This document shows, in pieces, positions 12,401 through 25,400 of a DNA stretch of 64,000 bases (positions within the stretch are counted from its first letter, which is position 1; each line of letters starts with the position of its first letter). The stretch is from Tubiluchus corallicola (taxonomy: Eukaryota > Priapulida > Priapulimorpha > Priapulimorphida > Tubiluchidae). The stretch spans positions 372,001 to 436,000 of the forward strand of contig JAQGDQ010002372.1 of the NCBI GenBank assembly GCA_030141605.1, read 5' to 3'. The translations under genes and the position numbers were made by a program. Below the pieces are notes generated by a model that saw only the letters and a list, made by a program, of their open reading frames with translations, searched no databases and had not been told where the DNA came from.

Positions 12401-13800
12401 GCCTATTGTCTGGTCAATCAATTTTGTAAAGTTCATTACCTGCAGATGCTTTCAGTCCTCCATCATGCCAGTCCGCAAAAATTGGTGGTCTGTGCTGTAT
12501 ATGTCTAGATTAATAGATTGCGCCTGCGCAAAATATCTAATGGGAAAAAGGAGGGTTTTTGAGCTACAGTTAATATAAAACAATACCACTGGGAAAGCCA
12601 AGTGACGTTTTTAAAAAAATAAGTCTATGCCTTTTTATTGAGAACAAGGGTATTGTGACGTTATAAGGTTGCTGTGGTTAAGGACTTTAGGTCAGCTTAT
12701 CAAATTCAATAACCGAGGTATTATCAAAAACTGTGACTTTTTTGCGTAATCGGGATTTTAGATCCTTTCAGTATTTTTAGATACTCTTCTTGTTTGTACG
12801 TCCTGTTTTTCCTGTTTGTCCTTTTTATTTTTATGTTGACAATTTTCAGTGCGTTCTCTTTTATAGCCAAGTCACAGCAGTAAGGATAAAAGTTGTTATA
12901 ATTTTTGAGAGGAAAGAGTAAATGAGGGAAAGATTTGAGCTCGCTACCTGAGTTTACCATACCTGTTTTTGCCATCTCAGGTAATATACATTTTAGATAC
13001 AGCTCAGCCTTAGAAGTTCAGCACTTTCGACGTATCCTATATGTTTAGTTCTTTAACTTTTTGTCATGATTTCAAAAACAATTATTCTTGTAGTATACTT
13101 TCATTGAATAGATAGACAGCCTCCTGTCAGGGTATTTTGCCTGCTAATTAGCTGTTTTTATTAACCTCAACCACATCTTTAGGCCCCTTAAAAAAGTAAC
13201 GCCTAATATATCAAATTGATGGTTCCAGTTCAATACAGTGACATGGATGTTTTAGTGACCTCTCGTTGCGAAAGCCAAACAAATTCCTTCACACTAATCG
13301 ATGTGTTCAACAAAGGTGGACAGAGAAACCTAAAAGCAAAATCATTAATATCTGTCTCAAAATAGTTTTTTACTTTCTGATCGAACCGTTTACTATACAG
13401 GACGACTATCACCTCTAACAAGACGTTTGTAAGAGATTTATTAATGGCCCCGCGGACAAACGGTTCACTAAAGTTGTGATGAAATTAATTTATTAACTAA
13501 TCTCAGGACAGCCAAAAGTTGGGGAAAAGTTATGTTTTTCTGATTGATCAACTCTGCAACAATTTGAAATGCGCCCAAGCAACATATTTATTCTGGCAAG
13601 ATATTTGTTGAGAGATACATATATTCAGACACGTGAGGTAGCCACAAGGCCAAATGATATAAGGTGCCATGTAAAAAGACAGAAACTGCTAGACTATATT
13701 TGTTCCCTCTAAGAACAACTATGGCGGGCCCTAGATATGTGTACAAGTTCTACAAGAGAAATTGGCAACCAAATGCGCTTTCATGTATGTATAATTTTCC
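6464..13800. other. Stretch without a recognised gene
   Basis: No exon with a known domain was seen on either strand. An inverted repeat lies at 8326-8367. A 68-codon ATG-initiated frame at 11580-11786 has no recognisable similarity and I do not call it a gene. The rest is AT-rich sequence with short chance frames. Confidence 0.5.
8326..8367. repeat. 12-bp perfect inverted repeat (hairpin or MITE core)
   Basis: TGCCAATCAGAT at 8326-8337 is mirrored exactly by ATCTGATTGGCA at 8356-8367, across an 18-base spacer. Each arm contains CCAAT in opposite orientation. This may be the core of a small transposon or a chance palindrome. No flanking target duplication was seen. Confidence 0.7.
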
Positions 13801-13972
13801 TGTATGATGGTGCCGATGTCATCGGTCAAATGCAGCGGAGAATTTTTTAACCAGAACCAAAATCCCAGTATTCGATTGGCCTGGAAACAATCCGGACCTT
13901 AACCCCAGTGAAACTTTGGATAATTGTAAGTGTAATTGTTGATAAAATTGCAGAAAAACAACCATCAAATAC
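13801..13972 (+). pseudogene. Decayed Tc1/mariner transposase C-terminal segment
   Basis: Reading across frameshifts, the segment gives HRSNAAENFL, then TRTKIPVFDWPGNNPDLNPS, then a NLWIIV-like stretch and VDKIAEKQPSNT before a stop. The pattern DWPG-x2-PDLNP-x-E is the conserved block around the last catalytic acidic residue of Tc1/mariner transposases. At least two frame changes separate the blocks, so it cannot be active. It looks distinct from the element at 3839-4344, whose corresponding motif reads SSDLSPVENLW. Inverted ends were not found, so the full extent is unknown. Confidence 0.75.
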
Positions 13973-14109
13973 ATAAAACCGGACAATAGACTCAATCTCA
14001 TTATAATTTACTGTCCAAATTATATATTTTCTTGCCTATAAAAGTTAGCAGTTGCTTATAATATTTTAATAATTACCTTGGAAACTTAACTAACGTCAAC
14101 TGAACACAG

Positions 14110-14409
14110 CTATCGCTTACGTCACAAACTAACCACTGTTTGTGCAATGGTAGACATCTTCCCTGCTCCGTCAAGCACGTTTGCGTAAGCGAAGATTACT
14201 ATAAGACACTGATGCGATGTCCCGAAAATGAACCCTACGTCATAGTGATGTCAAAGACAAACACTGCAGTTCACGATCATGCTTATCACGGTACCGCACC
14301 TATTTGTCAGCCACTCGAATGTGCCAAAATGCATTATTGTCAGTCTGAGTGGATTCGCTGTGCCGCGCGTAGCTTTGAAAGTTTAACAAAATCTAACAAT
14401 CCGAGCTAA
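14110..14409 (+). CDS. Cysteine-rich open exon, unidentified
   Basis: An open frame of 99 codons runs to a TAA at 14407-14409. It is clearly richer in G+C than its surroundings and uses codons evenly, unlike the chance frames nearby. It opens after a possible acceptor (gaacacag|CTATCG) and has no early ATG. It encodes ten cysteines in about 90 residues, in clusters such as CLCNGRHLPC, then PICQPLEC and HYCQSEWIRC, the pattern of a disulfide-rich extracellular domain. It could be the last exon of a secreted or receptor protein whose other exons lie elsewhere, or the relic of one. I recognise no family and do not assign a function. No polyadenylation signal stands out after the stop. Confidence 0.35.
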   Translation, partial: LSLTSQTNHCLCNGRHLPCSVKHVCVSEDYYKTLMRCPENEPYVIVMSKTNTAVHDHAYHGTAPICQPLECAKMHYCQSEWIRCAARSFESLTKSNNPS

Positions 14410-16468
14410 TTATTATTTAATCTAAGGTTTGATTTAAAAAGGCTTGTAGTTTTCAATATTTTAGTGCATACTTTATTTTGACCTAATGTCTACACAATCG
14501 CCCGGTTTTCTTTAAGAGAAACCCCTAAGGATATAATTATTATTCTTTGGGTAAAAGAATTCTCCACAGAAAGTTGTAACTTGACAGCAGCATACCGAAC
14601 GCTTATACACAATGGGTTGTCAAAAGTAAAACAAGCTACACAAAATATTGAAATTTTTGTGACATGGAAACAATTTTCGTGCCGGAAATTTCATTTAAGA
14701 ACGTAGCTGTTCCTTCTCGAAAACAAAATTTGCAAATGACTGTAAAATTGAAATATGGGCAATTAAGCAGAAAAACTCGATAAGCGAGAAGACCAACGCT
14801 TCGCGTTTCGGAGTTTACTTTTAACTCGTTTCATTTCGCTAAAATAGTCGTGGCATCGTTATACAAATTATGATATTCGTGCGCTAATTTCAATTTTAAT
14901 TTTCAATTTCAGTTAGCTTTCTGTTATACACCCGTGTTCCAGGCATAAATTGAAAGTCCCTGTTCCTGTTTCTGGATCTAGGTTTGCTTATAAGTGTTAA
15001 TGACCTTCAGAGACGGCCCCGCAGAGGGTTACCCAAGAGAAGGTTGTTTCCCTTGTGCCACCGTTACTCTGCATAGTATACCTGTGTCGCGTGATTTCTT
15101 AACGCTTATTAAGTAACCCAAGGTAGCGAAGGATAAGGATTAGTCGGTATTTGTGGATTTGATAATTTGCTTTCTTTACTCGCACGGGTAAACTTTCTAT
15201 GCGCACGCACAGTTGACTTTTCCCTTAATTGGCAATTACAGAGAGCGTTCACATTTCTAGATGCGCGCTTATTTTACCTTGTAAAAATTAATCGTGTTTG
15301 GCAGCTCATTTGACTCGGTTTACAGTGTTAGCTAAAATAAGCTGTTTATAATTATTTATTTCCATGTTCTGTTAGAGCAGTGATCCTTGCTTTCCTCTTC
15401 CTGGACACAGAAAACCATTCACGTGTGTGAAACCATAATTTATAACTAACTGGCATTTTTTCCGATAAAGTTTAATGCTTCTGTTTGTTTTTTAAGTGCC
15501 GCTTGTTATGGGCTTTTTACAGTAAAACATGAACAATTACGAACCGACTTCGTAATAAGATAGTTTAACTTAATTAGCTTTTTGCTGTAACTCGATATAT
15601 GATTGTTTCTTTCCAAAATAATCGTGTTGATAATTTTGAATGGTAACCCAAAATCTTATAAGTCAGTTGCATCACCATACATTATGAGATTAATTTGTGA
15701 CAGTCAACAAGCCCCATTGCCCTTCCTCATTACCTTTTGTGTTGACACACGTGTATTAACTTATGAGTTTGCCACTGAAGGGCCCGTATTTACATCGCTG
15801 GGACAAACAGATGAAAAAAACGTCACCTATAGATTAGACTATTTGTACATGTACTATATTAATTAAGCGGCTCTTACGCACGCAACGGCATCTAAGACGC
15901 CACAAACAAGTATTTCAACTATGTATATGTACAATTAAGTATATGTTAAGTTAACATTAAAACCCTTTGAGGAATACCTGTGGTATTTGAGGTGCATTTG
16001 CATATAATTTATGTAAAAAGTTTGGTTTCGAATAACACTGATGGTTTTGTTATTTTGATCCATATGTGGTTTCGTTCACACTTTAAGTATGTGGAATGGG
16101 TGAAGCTGTAGTACAGAGTATTTGAGAAGAATGATAAGGTTTATCTTTAGCATCTTGGAATGGCGGAACAATAATAAACATCAACCTAGATGTCGTTACG
16201 TAATTAACCCTATTATGCAAATGATGCAATTTAAATATATTACATCACTCAAAATTTGCAATAACTTTTTTATACCTACAAGTAAGCTACCGTTTTATAC
16301 CTATAAGTAAGCTACCGTTAATCACAAGCAGCTTTTGTGCAGTTTTTTTGAAAACGTACGTTTAACATATTATTCACTTTTCTCTGGTTCGAGTTTGTAA
16401 CGAGATAATTATATAATATAATATATTATTAATATATTATATAACTTCCTTTTGGTTTTCTTTTCCAG
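14410..16468. other. Stretch without a recognised gene
   Basis: Nothing coding was recognised. Just before the first visible PHLPP exon there is a 25-bp tandem duplication (16270-16319) and an AT-only palindromic stretch (about 16405-16442). The stretch is probably intron of the PHLPP gene, because the exon at 16469 starts inside a codon. Confidence 0.5.
16270..16319. repeat. 25-bp tandem duplication
   Basis: Two adjacent 25-base units (16270-16294 and 16295-16319), each ending AAGTAAGCTACCGTT, differ at one base. They look recent and lie 150 bp upstream of a splice acceptor. Confidence 0.9.
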
Positions 16469-19400
16469 TTTGCGGGCTCTGCATCTTCACAATAATCATC
16501 TCAGTTCTCTACCAAGTGAACTTGCCAACATGAAGCAACTATCTGAACTCATACTGGCATTCAACAGGTTCAGCGTTCTTCCTGAAGTCCTAAGTAGAAT
16601 GAATCAGGTATGTAATGGCATTTTCGTACGTCGTACGTTTTCAGTCTTCAACTGATATTAAGTCGGTAATTTAATAGGTTACTTTTACTGATGCACCCAT
16701 TGTTTCATTAATGAAAAATGAGGCCTAATGAATGATAATAATGATTATGATTATGTTCTTTAGTTTAGGTTATATATTTCTTGGTAATTAGTGTACGTCA
16801 GAAGACTAATAGCTCTAAAGATCTGATGACTTATTGATCAGGTATAAAGTTTCTGCTAAACTGGTCTTAAAGAGTGCCGTTTCTGTGTAGTATAGGCTGT
16901 GTAACTCATTGCTTTGAGTACCACAGGCTGGGTGAATGATATTCTATATTTTAGAACTTCTAATATCCAATTCTTCTTATTGTTGTTGTTGTCTTATGTT
17001 AACTGGAACTGGGAGTGCATTTTATGAGAATAAATAACAGTGGGAAACTTCAGTGACTAATCACTTAACCGCTGTCGTGTGCCAAGTATGTATCCAAAGT
17101 GTGACCTTTATAAAAAATAAGATCTGAGCATGAGAAAGATGAACTAATTAGTGACTTAGAAGTAATCGAATATTCAGAACATCAGATCTACCTATAGATG
17201 TACATTTCCTCAGATGAATTGTGATTAGGATTATATATGTACTTTTCAGCTCGATAACATTGTAATGACGGGCAACTATGTGGAGCGATTACCTGGTGAT
17301 ACTGTGTCTGGTCTTAAACATGTCCAAAAGGTGCGTATGTCATTAGTTAGCCACTTGTCATTTTGTTGTTGAGGCATCCTTAAACACGAATAGTATTTAA
17401 TAGTTTCTAATTACTTAATTTTTTATTTGCAGATGGACTTTAGGTTAAATTGCTTGACCTTGCCTCCAGTGGAAACCATGACATTTGAGCTGTTAGAGCA
17501 TTTAACACATTTGGATGTTAGTCACAACAGGATTACGAATTTAGATGTGCGTAATCTGACTGCTCTAGAATATCTAAACTGTGAACACAATAAACTGGTG
17601 ATGTTGCAAGTCTCCGGACAAAGTCTGAAACATATGCGGACTGCCCATAACAGTAAGTTGATGGCATAACATCCCACGACTCAAAATCAGTTGTGGTACT
17701 TTAAGTAGCAATTTCGTACTGCCATTGTGTTTTATAGTATAATTTACTTGTTTGTCTAATGTTTTTCAAGGCCTTTCTTTTCTAATAGTGTAGGATTTAA
17801 TTCTTTCCTCATGCAAAGGTATTTTAACTTTATTTGTTTTATCAAGGCAAAATGTGCATTTTTTATGTAAGGTAACGTGATACAAGTGAGTATCCACCGT
17901 ACAATGGCAATTTAAATGATGTTGTGAACCAAAAAACTGTTCATTGGCAATTATAATCCTCTTAAGATCAAATTGAATTGGCAGGGATGTATGAGATGCA
18001 TTATGCATTCTCCTCAGCAAGAAAAATGGTTGGTAGATAAAACCATCCGGAAACAATTTTTCTTGGTGATCACTCATCCATTCACCAATCAGGTGCAGCC
18101 CTGCAAAACCTTGGTCGCTATTTCCATATTATAGCCACTCAATTATTTCTCTTGCCATACAATCCAGCTTTTCTTTCACATAGTGTTAAAGGAATGTTTG
18201 CCTGTAATTGTGATTTCAAGGTGGAGACCAGGCAGTCTGTTACAGCCAAAAGTGGTTAAAAGACCTTTCTTTAATAAGTAAATACAGTGCTCCAGATTCT
18301 TTTCACATATTGTGTGAAATGTGTTCTGATTGCCGTTGTACTTGTCTATTACTTTTTCCTGTTAACTTTAGGAAAGTGTTACGACATTCCTTTTGCGCAT
18401 GTTCCACTCTTTTGTATTATCACAATTCATTAGTGAACAAATATTGTACTTGTAATTTTTTATTTTTTCAGGTCTTCAGAGCGTGTACATGACCCCACTG
18501 CCTGAAAATTTACGGATTCTAGACCTCAGTCAGTAAGTGTTACACAAATTTGCTGCTAGCTTTTCTAAACACTTGGTACAGGTAGTAGAATATCAATCTC
18601 TGTATTTGTCGTTAAGCTTATGGAACTTATTAACACTTGCGGTCGTATTTCTCAAATTCTGGGAACAAACATGTTCGTTTAATAACTTAATAACTGTTTT
18701 GCAGTCTACATATAGAGAGAGTGCTCTTTATTGCTTAAGTTTATCAAAGTAGCTGATGTTAGGCATTGCTCACTGTTTCCATGTTGAGGCTTTTATTTTG
18801 TAAAATTAGGCAGCTTTCCAACTCATTTTTAATGTTATAATTTAATGAATTTAATAATGAAAGCCAGTTGCACAATACCTTTGAACTTTGATGTTTTGAT
18901 TTTTTTCCCATTTAGCAATGAACTAAACAAATTACCAGAGTGGATTTGTGACTTGTGGAGGCTAGAAAAATTATTGGCACGACACAATCGATTGTCCATA
19001 CTTCCAAACAGGTTTGTTTTACTAGTGAAATTTTCCTGAAACTTTTGCCTCATTCGGTTTGCCTCACTAATTTTTTATCCTTGTGTTGCTACATGTGCTC
19101 TTTGCATTGAGAAGAATAGCAGCTAATAGTGTGGCTTATTGTACAGTAGGCGCATCTTGATAGACTCACTTTGAGATGGAAGTGTTTCAACCCAAGTAAC
19201 CAACTGATTCAATTTGCGGAAGTGTGTAGCCTATTACTGTTATAGAAATATGAGTCATCATCACTCATCACCTTAGTATGCATTCCAAAGGCTTTAAATG
19301 AATCTTAGAAACTAATCAAAATTCCCATGTGCATTTATTTTAGAATACTAATTTATATAAGTGAATTAATAAAAAAAATTTAAAATCGCATGAATCTGAT

Positions 19401-22400
19401 TATTACCACTAAAAGTTACAAGAATTTTTGCACGTTTGGTTGCTTCGTTTCTTCATGCAGGTTATGAAATTCTCATACTGATATAAACATGGAAAATTCA
19501 CGCAAAATACCTAGTCACCTAGTGCTTGAGCTGCAGCTGGTGATGACCTTGTTTCCCTTGTGAAAAGCAGCGCGAAATTCAAAAGCAAACCGCTGGACAA
19601 ATGATTAAATGTTTAACTTCCAGAAATAACGAGAATAACTGCAGCGGGTGACAAAACAAAACCACTACGTTAACTTATTAGCGCATATGATAAGCGCGCT
19701 GTACCTGCTTACAAACAAAGCTGTACGTAACATCCTGTACCTGTACCAAAGCTGTGCACCAAATCTACGTAAAGATGACATAAAAGCAGTAAAAGCTCTT
19801 TGGGCACACACAAGTGTCTTATTTTAAAATGAGACGTGAAAGAAAAAGTATTGAGTCAGTTATGCAAAGGAGTCAATTATTGACAGTTTTTATATACATT
19901 TGAATATGACCGGCTGGTACCAGTCGTTTTTAAGTCAAATAGGCGATTGGTTCTGTTAAACGAGAATTAAACTGAGTTTAATAAACTGAAAAATAAAAGT
20001 TGCAGTTATTGTTTAAGGAACAACTATATTATTTGACATACTGTATTTCATTCAACCTGCTTTAAAGATATTCAATTAGTTCTCATTCACACCTGGTTTA
20101 AAGCTAATAAGTTATCACTGAATATTGAAAAATCTAAATTTATTGTATTCACATATAAAAATAAAAGAATCCCTAGTAATCATACAGTAAAAATCCCAAT
20201 AAATAAAGTAAAATATACTAAGTTCTTGGGCATCATCATAGATGAACACCTAACTTGGCAAGAACATCTTAGATTTATCGAAAGCAAAATCTCCAAAAAC
20301 CATAGGTATTATATACAGAGTTAGACACATATTGCCTGAATCAGTACTTGTATTATTATATAATTCTCTTTTTTTACTATATCTTAATAATTCAAACATT
20401 ATTTGGGGAAGCACATACACCAGTCGATTGAAAAAAAATTCACATGATTCAGAAGAAAATAGTGTGAGCTATAACATTTGCGGTTATCAGGACAATACAC
20501 AACCAATATTTAAAAGTCTAAACATTTATGACATTAATAAGTTCCAAACTTCCATTTTCATGTACAAATTCTCTCATAAATTATTGCCACCCTTATTTAC
20601 TGATTATTTTTGTTTGAATGCTGAGATACATAATTACGGTACACGATGTAGACTTAACTATCACTACATACAGTGCAACACAAATGTTAGAAAATTTTCT
20701 ATTAAATACAATGGCCCTTGTATATGGAATTCAATTGCTCCAGCTATTAAAAATGCCAACACGCTGTACATATTTGAAAAAAATTATAAACTAAACTTGC
20801 TTGAAACATATAACTGATCACTCAATCATGATTTGTTGTTTTTCATTTTCAAAAACTTCCCCTCTAGTATAATAATATTTTTATTACTTCCCACCCTTAT
20901 ATATATCTGCAATGAGCACCTCCATATAGTCTAAACAAGTGTTGCCTCCTCCACAAATGCTTAACGAATGTGTTAAAGCATTTATCATTTCTCTGTACCG
21001 ACCATCAGTTTACATTGCAGTTATGGAAATTATTACTACTAATGCCCACTGTAACTCACACTAGCCATTAGCAATATATTGTAATTTTTCTCGTAACTAA
21101 TTTTAGTGGCCTAGCATAAGCTAGCTTCTCGGGTCTCTAGTGCAGAATTCATGAATTGTATCATAATTTTGTATTAACAAAAACTGATTATCGATGCACA
21201 TGTAATGCATATGTATATGTTTATTGCGAAATAAATCTACTGAATTGAATTGAAATTTGTTTTTCTGTAGATTGTTGTGTAATATGGAGAATCTTAAATT
21301 ACTTATGGTTGATCACAATCAGTTGACTGTACTTCCGGAATGGGTGGAAAACTGTATGATAGAAACTTTGCATATAGAATACAACAGAATTGCTCACCTT
21401 CCTGACAACCTGCTTGTTAACTGTACAAAGTATGACATTAGTCACTATTTTTAAGTAAAACTAAAAGTTGGTAACTCCTCCTCATATAAAATATGTTCTC
21501 AAAATAAAGTTTTAAGTTTTGACTACCAAACTTTAACTTTTGTTTTTAACCCTTTCACTATGGAAGGTGGCACACTGCTGCCTACGTTTTTCTTGTAAGG
21601 GACGGAAGGCAGCAGACTGCCACCCAAGCTCAGTACTAACCGCAGGTCTGCAAAACATTAAAGAAAAGTTTGACAGCCTTGGGGTTACTTTGAAGCCAGG
21701 TACATTCCACAATACTGTACTGCATAGTATGTTCCCACACGCAAAATTACTTGTAGATCGTTGATGAAATGTTAGTTGATCACTTGACAAAACAACTGAT
21801 CGTATATTTAGTTGATTGTTCTGCATTCTTATAAAATGATTGCATATTATGAATAAGTATTGCGTCTTTTATGAAAACTGGTTTCTAAACATAAGTATGT
21901 GCTTATTTGTGTGGGTGTGCACGTATGTGTGCGCATGTGTATAAATAAGACTAATATTCAATATTACTGTTTAATGACAAATAGCTGTTTATGTAGAAGA
22001 TTCTGTTTAGAACGCACCACAAGAAGTTATTGTCAAATGTGCAAAAGCTGATGTGGCCCTGTTAATAAGCAAGTACGTAGTGAAAGGGTTAAAGTTTACT
22101 TTGAATTCTTTTGTTTGCTAAGCTGCTATTACACATACGTTGGGTAACTGCTTTTATCAATGTCATTTTGGTCTTGCAGGTTGCGTATTCTCAATGCTAC
22201 AAACAACCGGTTGACACATTTTCCACCTCTAAACCAAATACAAGACTTGAACAAAGTGTCTGAACTGTACCTCTCTTGTAACTACTTAGTAGATTCAGTG
22301 TTTGAAGAAGTCTGTGAATATCCAAGGTTGAAAATTCTGCATATGGCATACAATGACCTACAAGAGATATCCCATGAGTAAGTATTCTAACAACTGCTTG

Positions 22401-25400
22401 TTGTCTATTTTTGCAGTAGTAAGTTTTAAGTAATATGTTTCTGGATGATAGTATGGCATCGTTAATGTTTTTTTCTGGTTTCTTCAGAGCTGTGTGTAAG
22501 CTAGAGGTTCTTGAAGAACTGAACGTTTCTGGGAACAAGCTGCAATACCTGCCTGATGTAATTGGACAGCTTCCCAAATTAATTGTCCTACGAGCTCATT
22601 CAAACATCCTGCGATCGTTGCCTGACTTTTACAAGGCAGTTTCACTGAAGGTAAACAATTATCTGGTTTATAGCCAATGAAGCAGATGAACTATATCAAT
22701 TTCTATTTTTTAATTCAAATGCCTGTTGTTTCCTACGATAGTTTTTGATCCTTACTTTTAACCTGTAAGGTATGCGATAGTGTATGAGTAATTTTTTTCC
22801 ATTTTTTGCAGGTGCTCGATGTAGGATGTAACCAACTGCACAAAGTCTCTGTTTCCAATATTATGGCTTCGCAACTCAAACATTTAGATGTGTCATGTAA
22901 TTCGGGGCTACAAGTTAGTCCACAATCATTTCAGTCATTCAGGTAGGCATAGTTGATGTGCATTTATTGTCAAGAGGAACAACATAATTAAAAGTTAATA
23001 TTGCTTTTATGCTAAATCAGTGTAAGATTTTTAATTTAGTTGAACTTTTACAAGTGTTATTTGGAAACTTGGTATGATTTTACCTTGTGTTTAGCTCAGT
23101 GAAGAATATTTCTCTTGTGGACATGACCGGGCGGAGTCGCAGCACATTAATAGGAGAACCAACTATTATACAGGAACCACCATGGTCTGTAGGATTTTCA
23201 GAAACTTCTGGTTCTCGAAACAAGTGAGTAAATGAAAAATTTATTCTCTTGTTTTTATTCTGAACATCATTAAAATATTTTTTGAGTACAGTCTAGAGGA
23301 TTTAGTAAAGATTTATCACATCTAACAATTCTTTAGCAACCAAATCATTTTCGTAAGATTATAATATTTTTGCTTAATTCAAGTTTTAAATTGAAATTTA
23401 CTGTTGTGTAGATTGTGTATTACTCAAGTAAGGATACCACAGTATGGAGCTGATGAAGCATTATTTGGTATGTTTGATGGTGGCCGTAACAACGAGGCTC
23501 CACTTCTGCTACAAGAAAAAGTACCGACAATATTACGAGATGAGCTTAATCATCCAAAAACTTCTGAACAGTATATGAAATATACAATGTTAACAGCGCA
23601 TAGGTGAGTGAATCAGCTGCTCAGTCTGCAAACTCTTGCCTAAGTTGAGGAGAGGTTTGCTGAGTGGTCACGGAGTGTAATTACTGGCAGAAATTAAACA
23701 ATGCTGGCTGGCAAATTGCTTTTTTGCAGTTTTATCTGGCGTTGGCTTTTTGTCTCATCGGGGGAAATTTTATATACATCCGAACAGTTGATACTTATTC
23801 AGCATCTAATCTTATGGAATGTTCAGACTAATGAGTTTTCTCTCTGGCAGCAAACTTGCAACGTAGGCTAGTGTAGGTTTAGTTAATAAGCGATGTAGGT
23901 CCATGCTATAATCTTCAACAGTTATACCTCGTTTATTTAAATAAAAACCAGCCGTTCTTTCCACCCATAGAGACATCCAAGGTTTTGCACTAGCATTTAA
24001 ATGATTACAACGCCTACGCAAAACACACTCGACTGTCAGCAGACGTCACAATCAAAACAACTCTGCGGCAGGAATGTATTGCACAATTATAGTAATAATG
24101 GAGTTTAAACATTAAAAGCTTATTTTTTTATGATAAAATAGTTGCTGAACTGTGGCACATATTAAAAAACTTGCACCAGTCTCAAAAAGTACTCTTTTCA
24201 TTGTTGGCTTCATTTCTATATAGCACATACACTCAGGCAGTTGACCTCGGCTATAACGAGACTCGTTTATGGCGAGCAAACAGTCCCTTGAAACTCGTTA
24301 TTAACGGTTTATACTGTACCAAATTAATTTTAATATGTGAACTGTAATTGCTTTATTTTTTTGGTTAAAATTTTAAGGCTTTTGTTTAATACTGGGATAG
24401 CCAACAATTTTGCCATAACTTTCACATAGTTCTTATAAAAAAATGTATAATAGTTTGTGCAATATAGTTGGGTATTACTTGATATAGCTGCCATCATCTA
24501 CATGAATTTTGAAGTGCCCGAAAGTAATGCAGCTATATCACTATATTAGTGTACAACATATTCCATTTTATTTTTCCTTTCTGATCGATTTTACTCTTAT
24601 TTTGTAGAAAGTTGAAGGCAAGTGGGCAGCGGCTTGGTGCAGCAACAGTACTGTGTCACCTGCATATGTCTTTGGTTGATAACTTTGAAGAGTACATTCT
24701 TAATTTGGCAAATGTTGGCCATGTCGAAGTCATTCTGTGCAGACAGGGTGAGCCAATGAAACTTACCCGATTATTCACAGTAGCTGGGGATCCACTAGAG
24801 TGCGAAAGAACAAGACGTAGTGATGGCATCATCACTGAAGTAAGTTCTGTGCTACTATACAAGGATGGCATATTTGCATCATACAAACTTCAAGTTATTA
24901 TCCATGTATTTTGTAATTCCTAAAATACATTCAATTATATTGTCATATTGTTTAATAATTTGGCGGAATCATCAAAAATTCGAGGACTTTGATTGGTAGA
25001 GATGTGCAGGGTAAGTCTTATTTATTAGTTTTATCTAAAGCATTAGCCTATTGTGAATGTTGGACACTAGTCATTGTAGCTTCATGTAATTGACTGAGTA
25101 CTTTACTTAATTGAATAATTAATTAAAAGGAGTGATAGGCTGCAAACACCTGTATCTATGTAAACACTAATGCTACGTCAAATAGATAATACAAATTATA
25201 TATTTTTCCTGCCTAGAATTAACTTTTTGTTCTTTTGTAGTCATTAAATAAACCCTGTACATTAATAGCAGTGACATCTGACATTACTAATTTGTTGGTC
25301 TCAATAATCAATTTACATTTGTAAAGTAAAAACTTAAATTTTAAATCGCCTAAATCATTATTTTATGCGTCACTGATCACAAATAAAATATTTTACATTA

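Noticed and set aside
15010-15075. Short arginine-rich open stretch after a cttcag acceptor
   Set aside because: It ends at a stop after about 20 codons, has no donor and is not LRR-like, so it was not accepted as a PHLPP exon.
20332-20817. 161-codon frame as an independent gene
   Set aside because: Its order of motifs is that of a LINE reverse transcriptase C-terminus, and the preceding part is in another frame. It is counted as part of the retrotransposon.
21540-21826. Open frames on both strands suggesting a small gene
   Set aside because: They lie across the left end of the piggyBac-type MITE and its subterminal palindrome, which explains the open frames on both strands.
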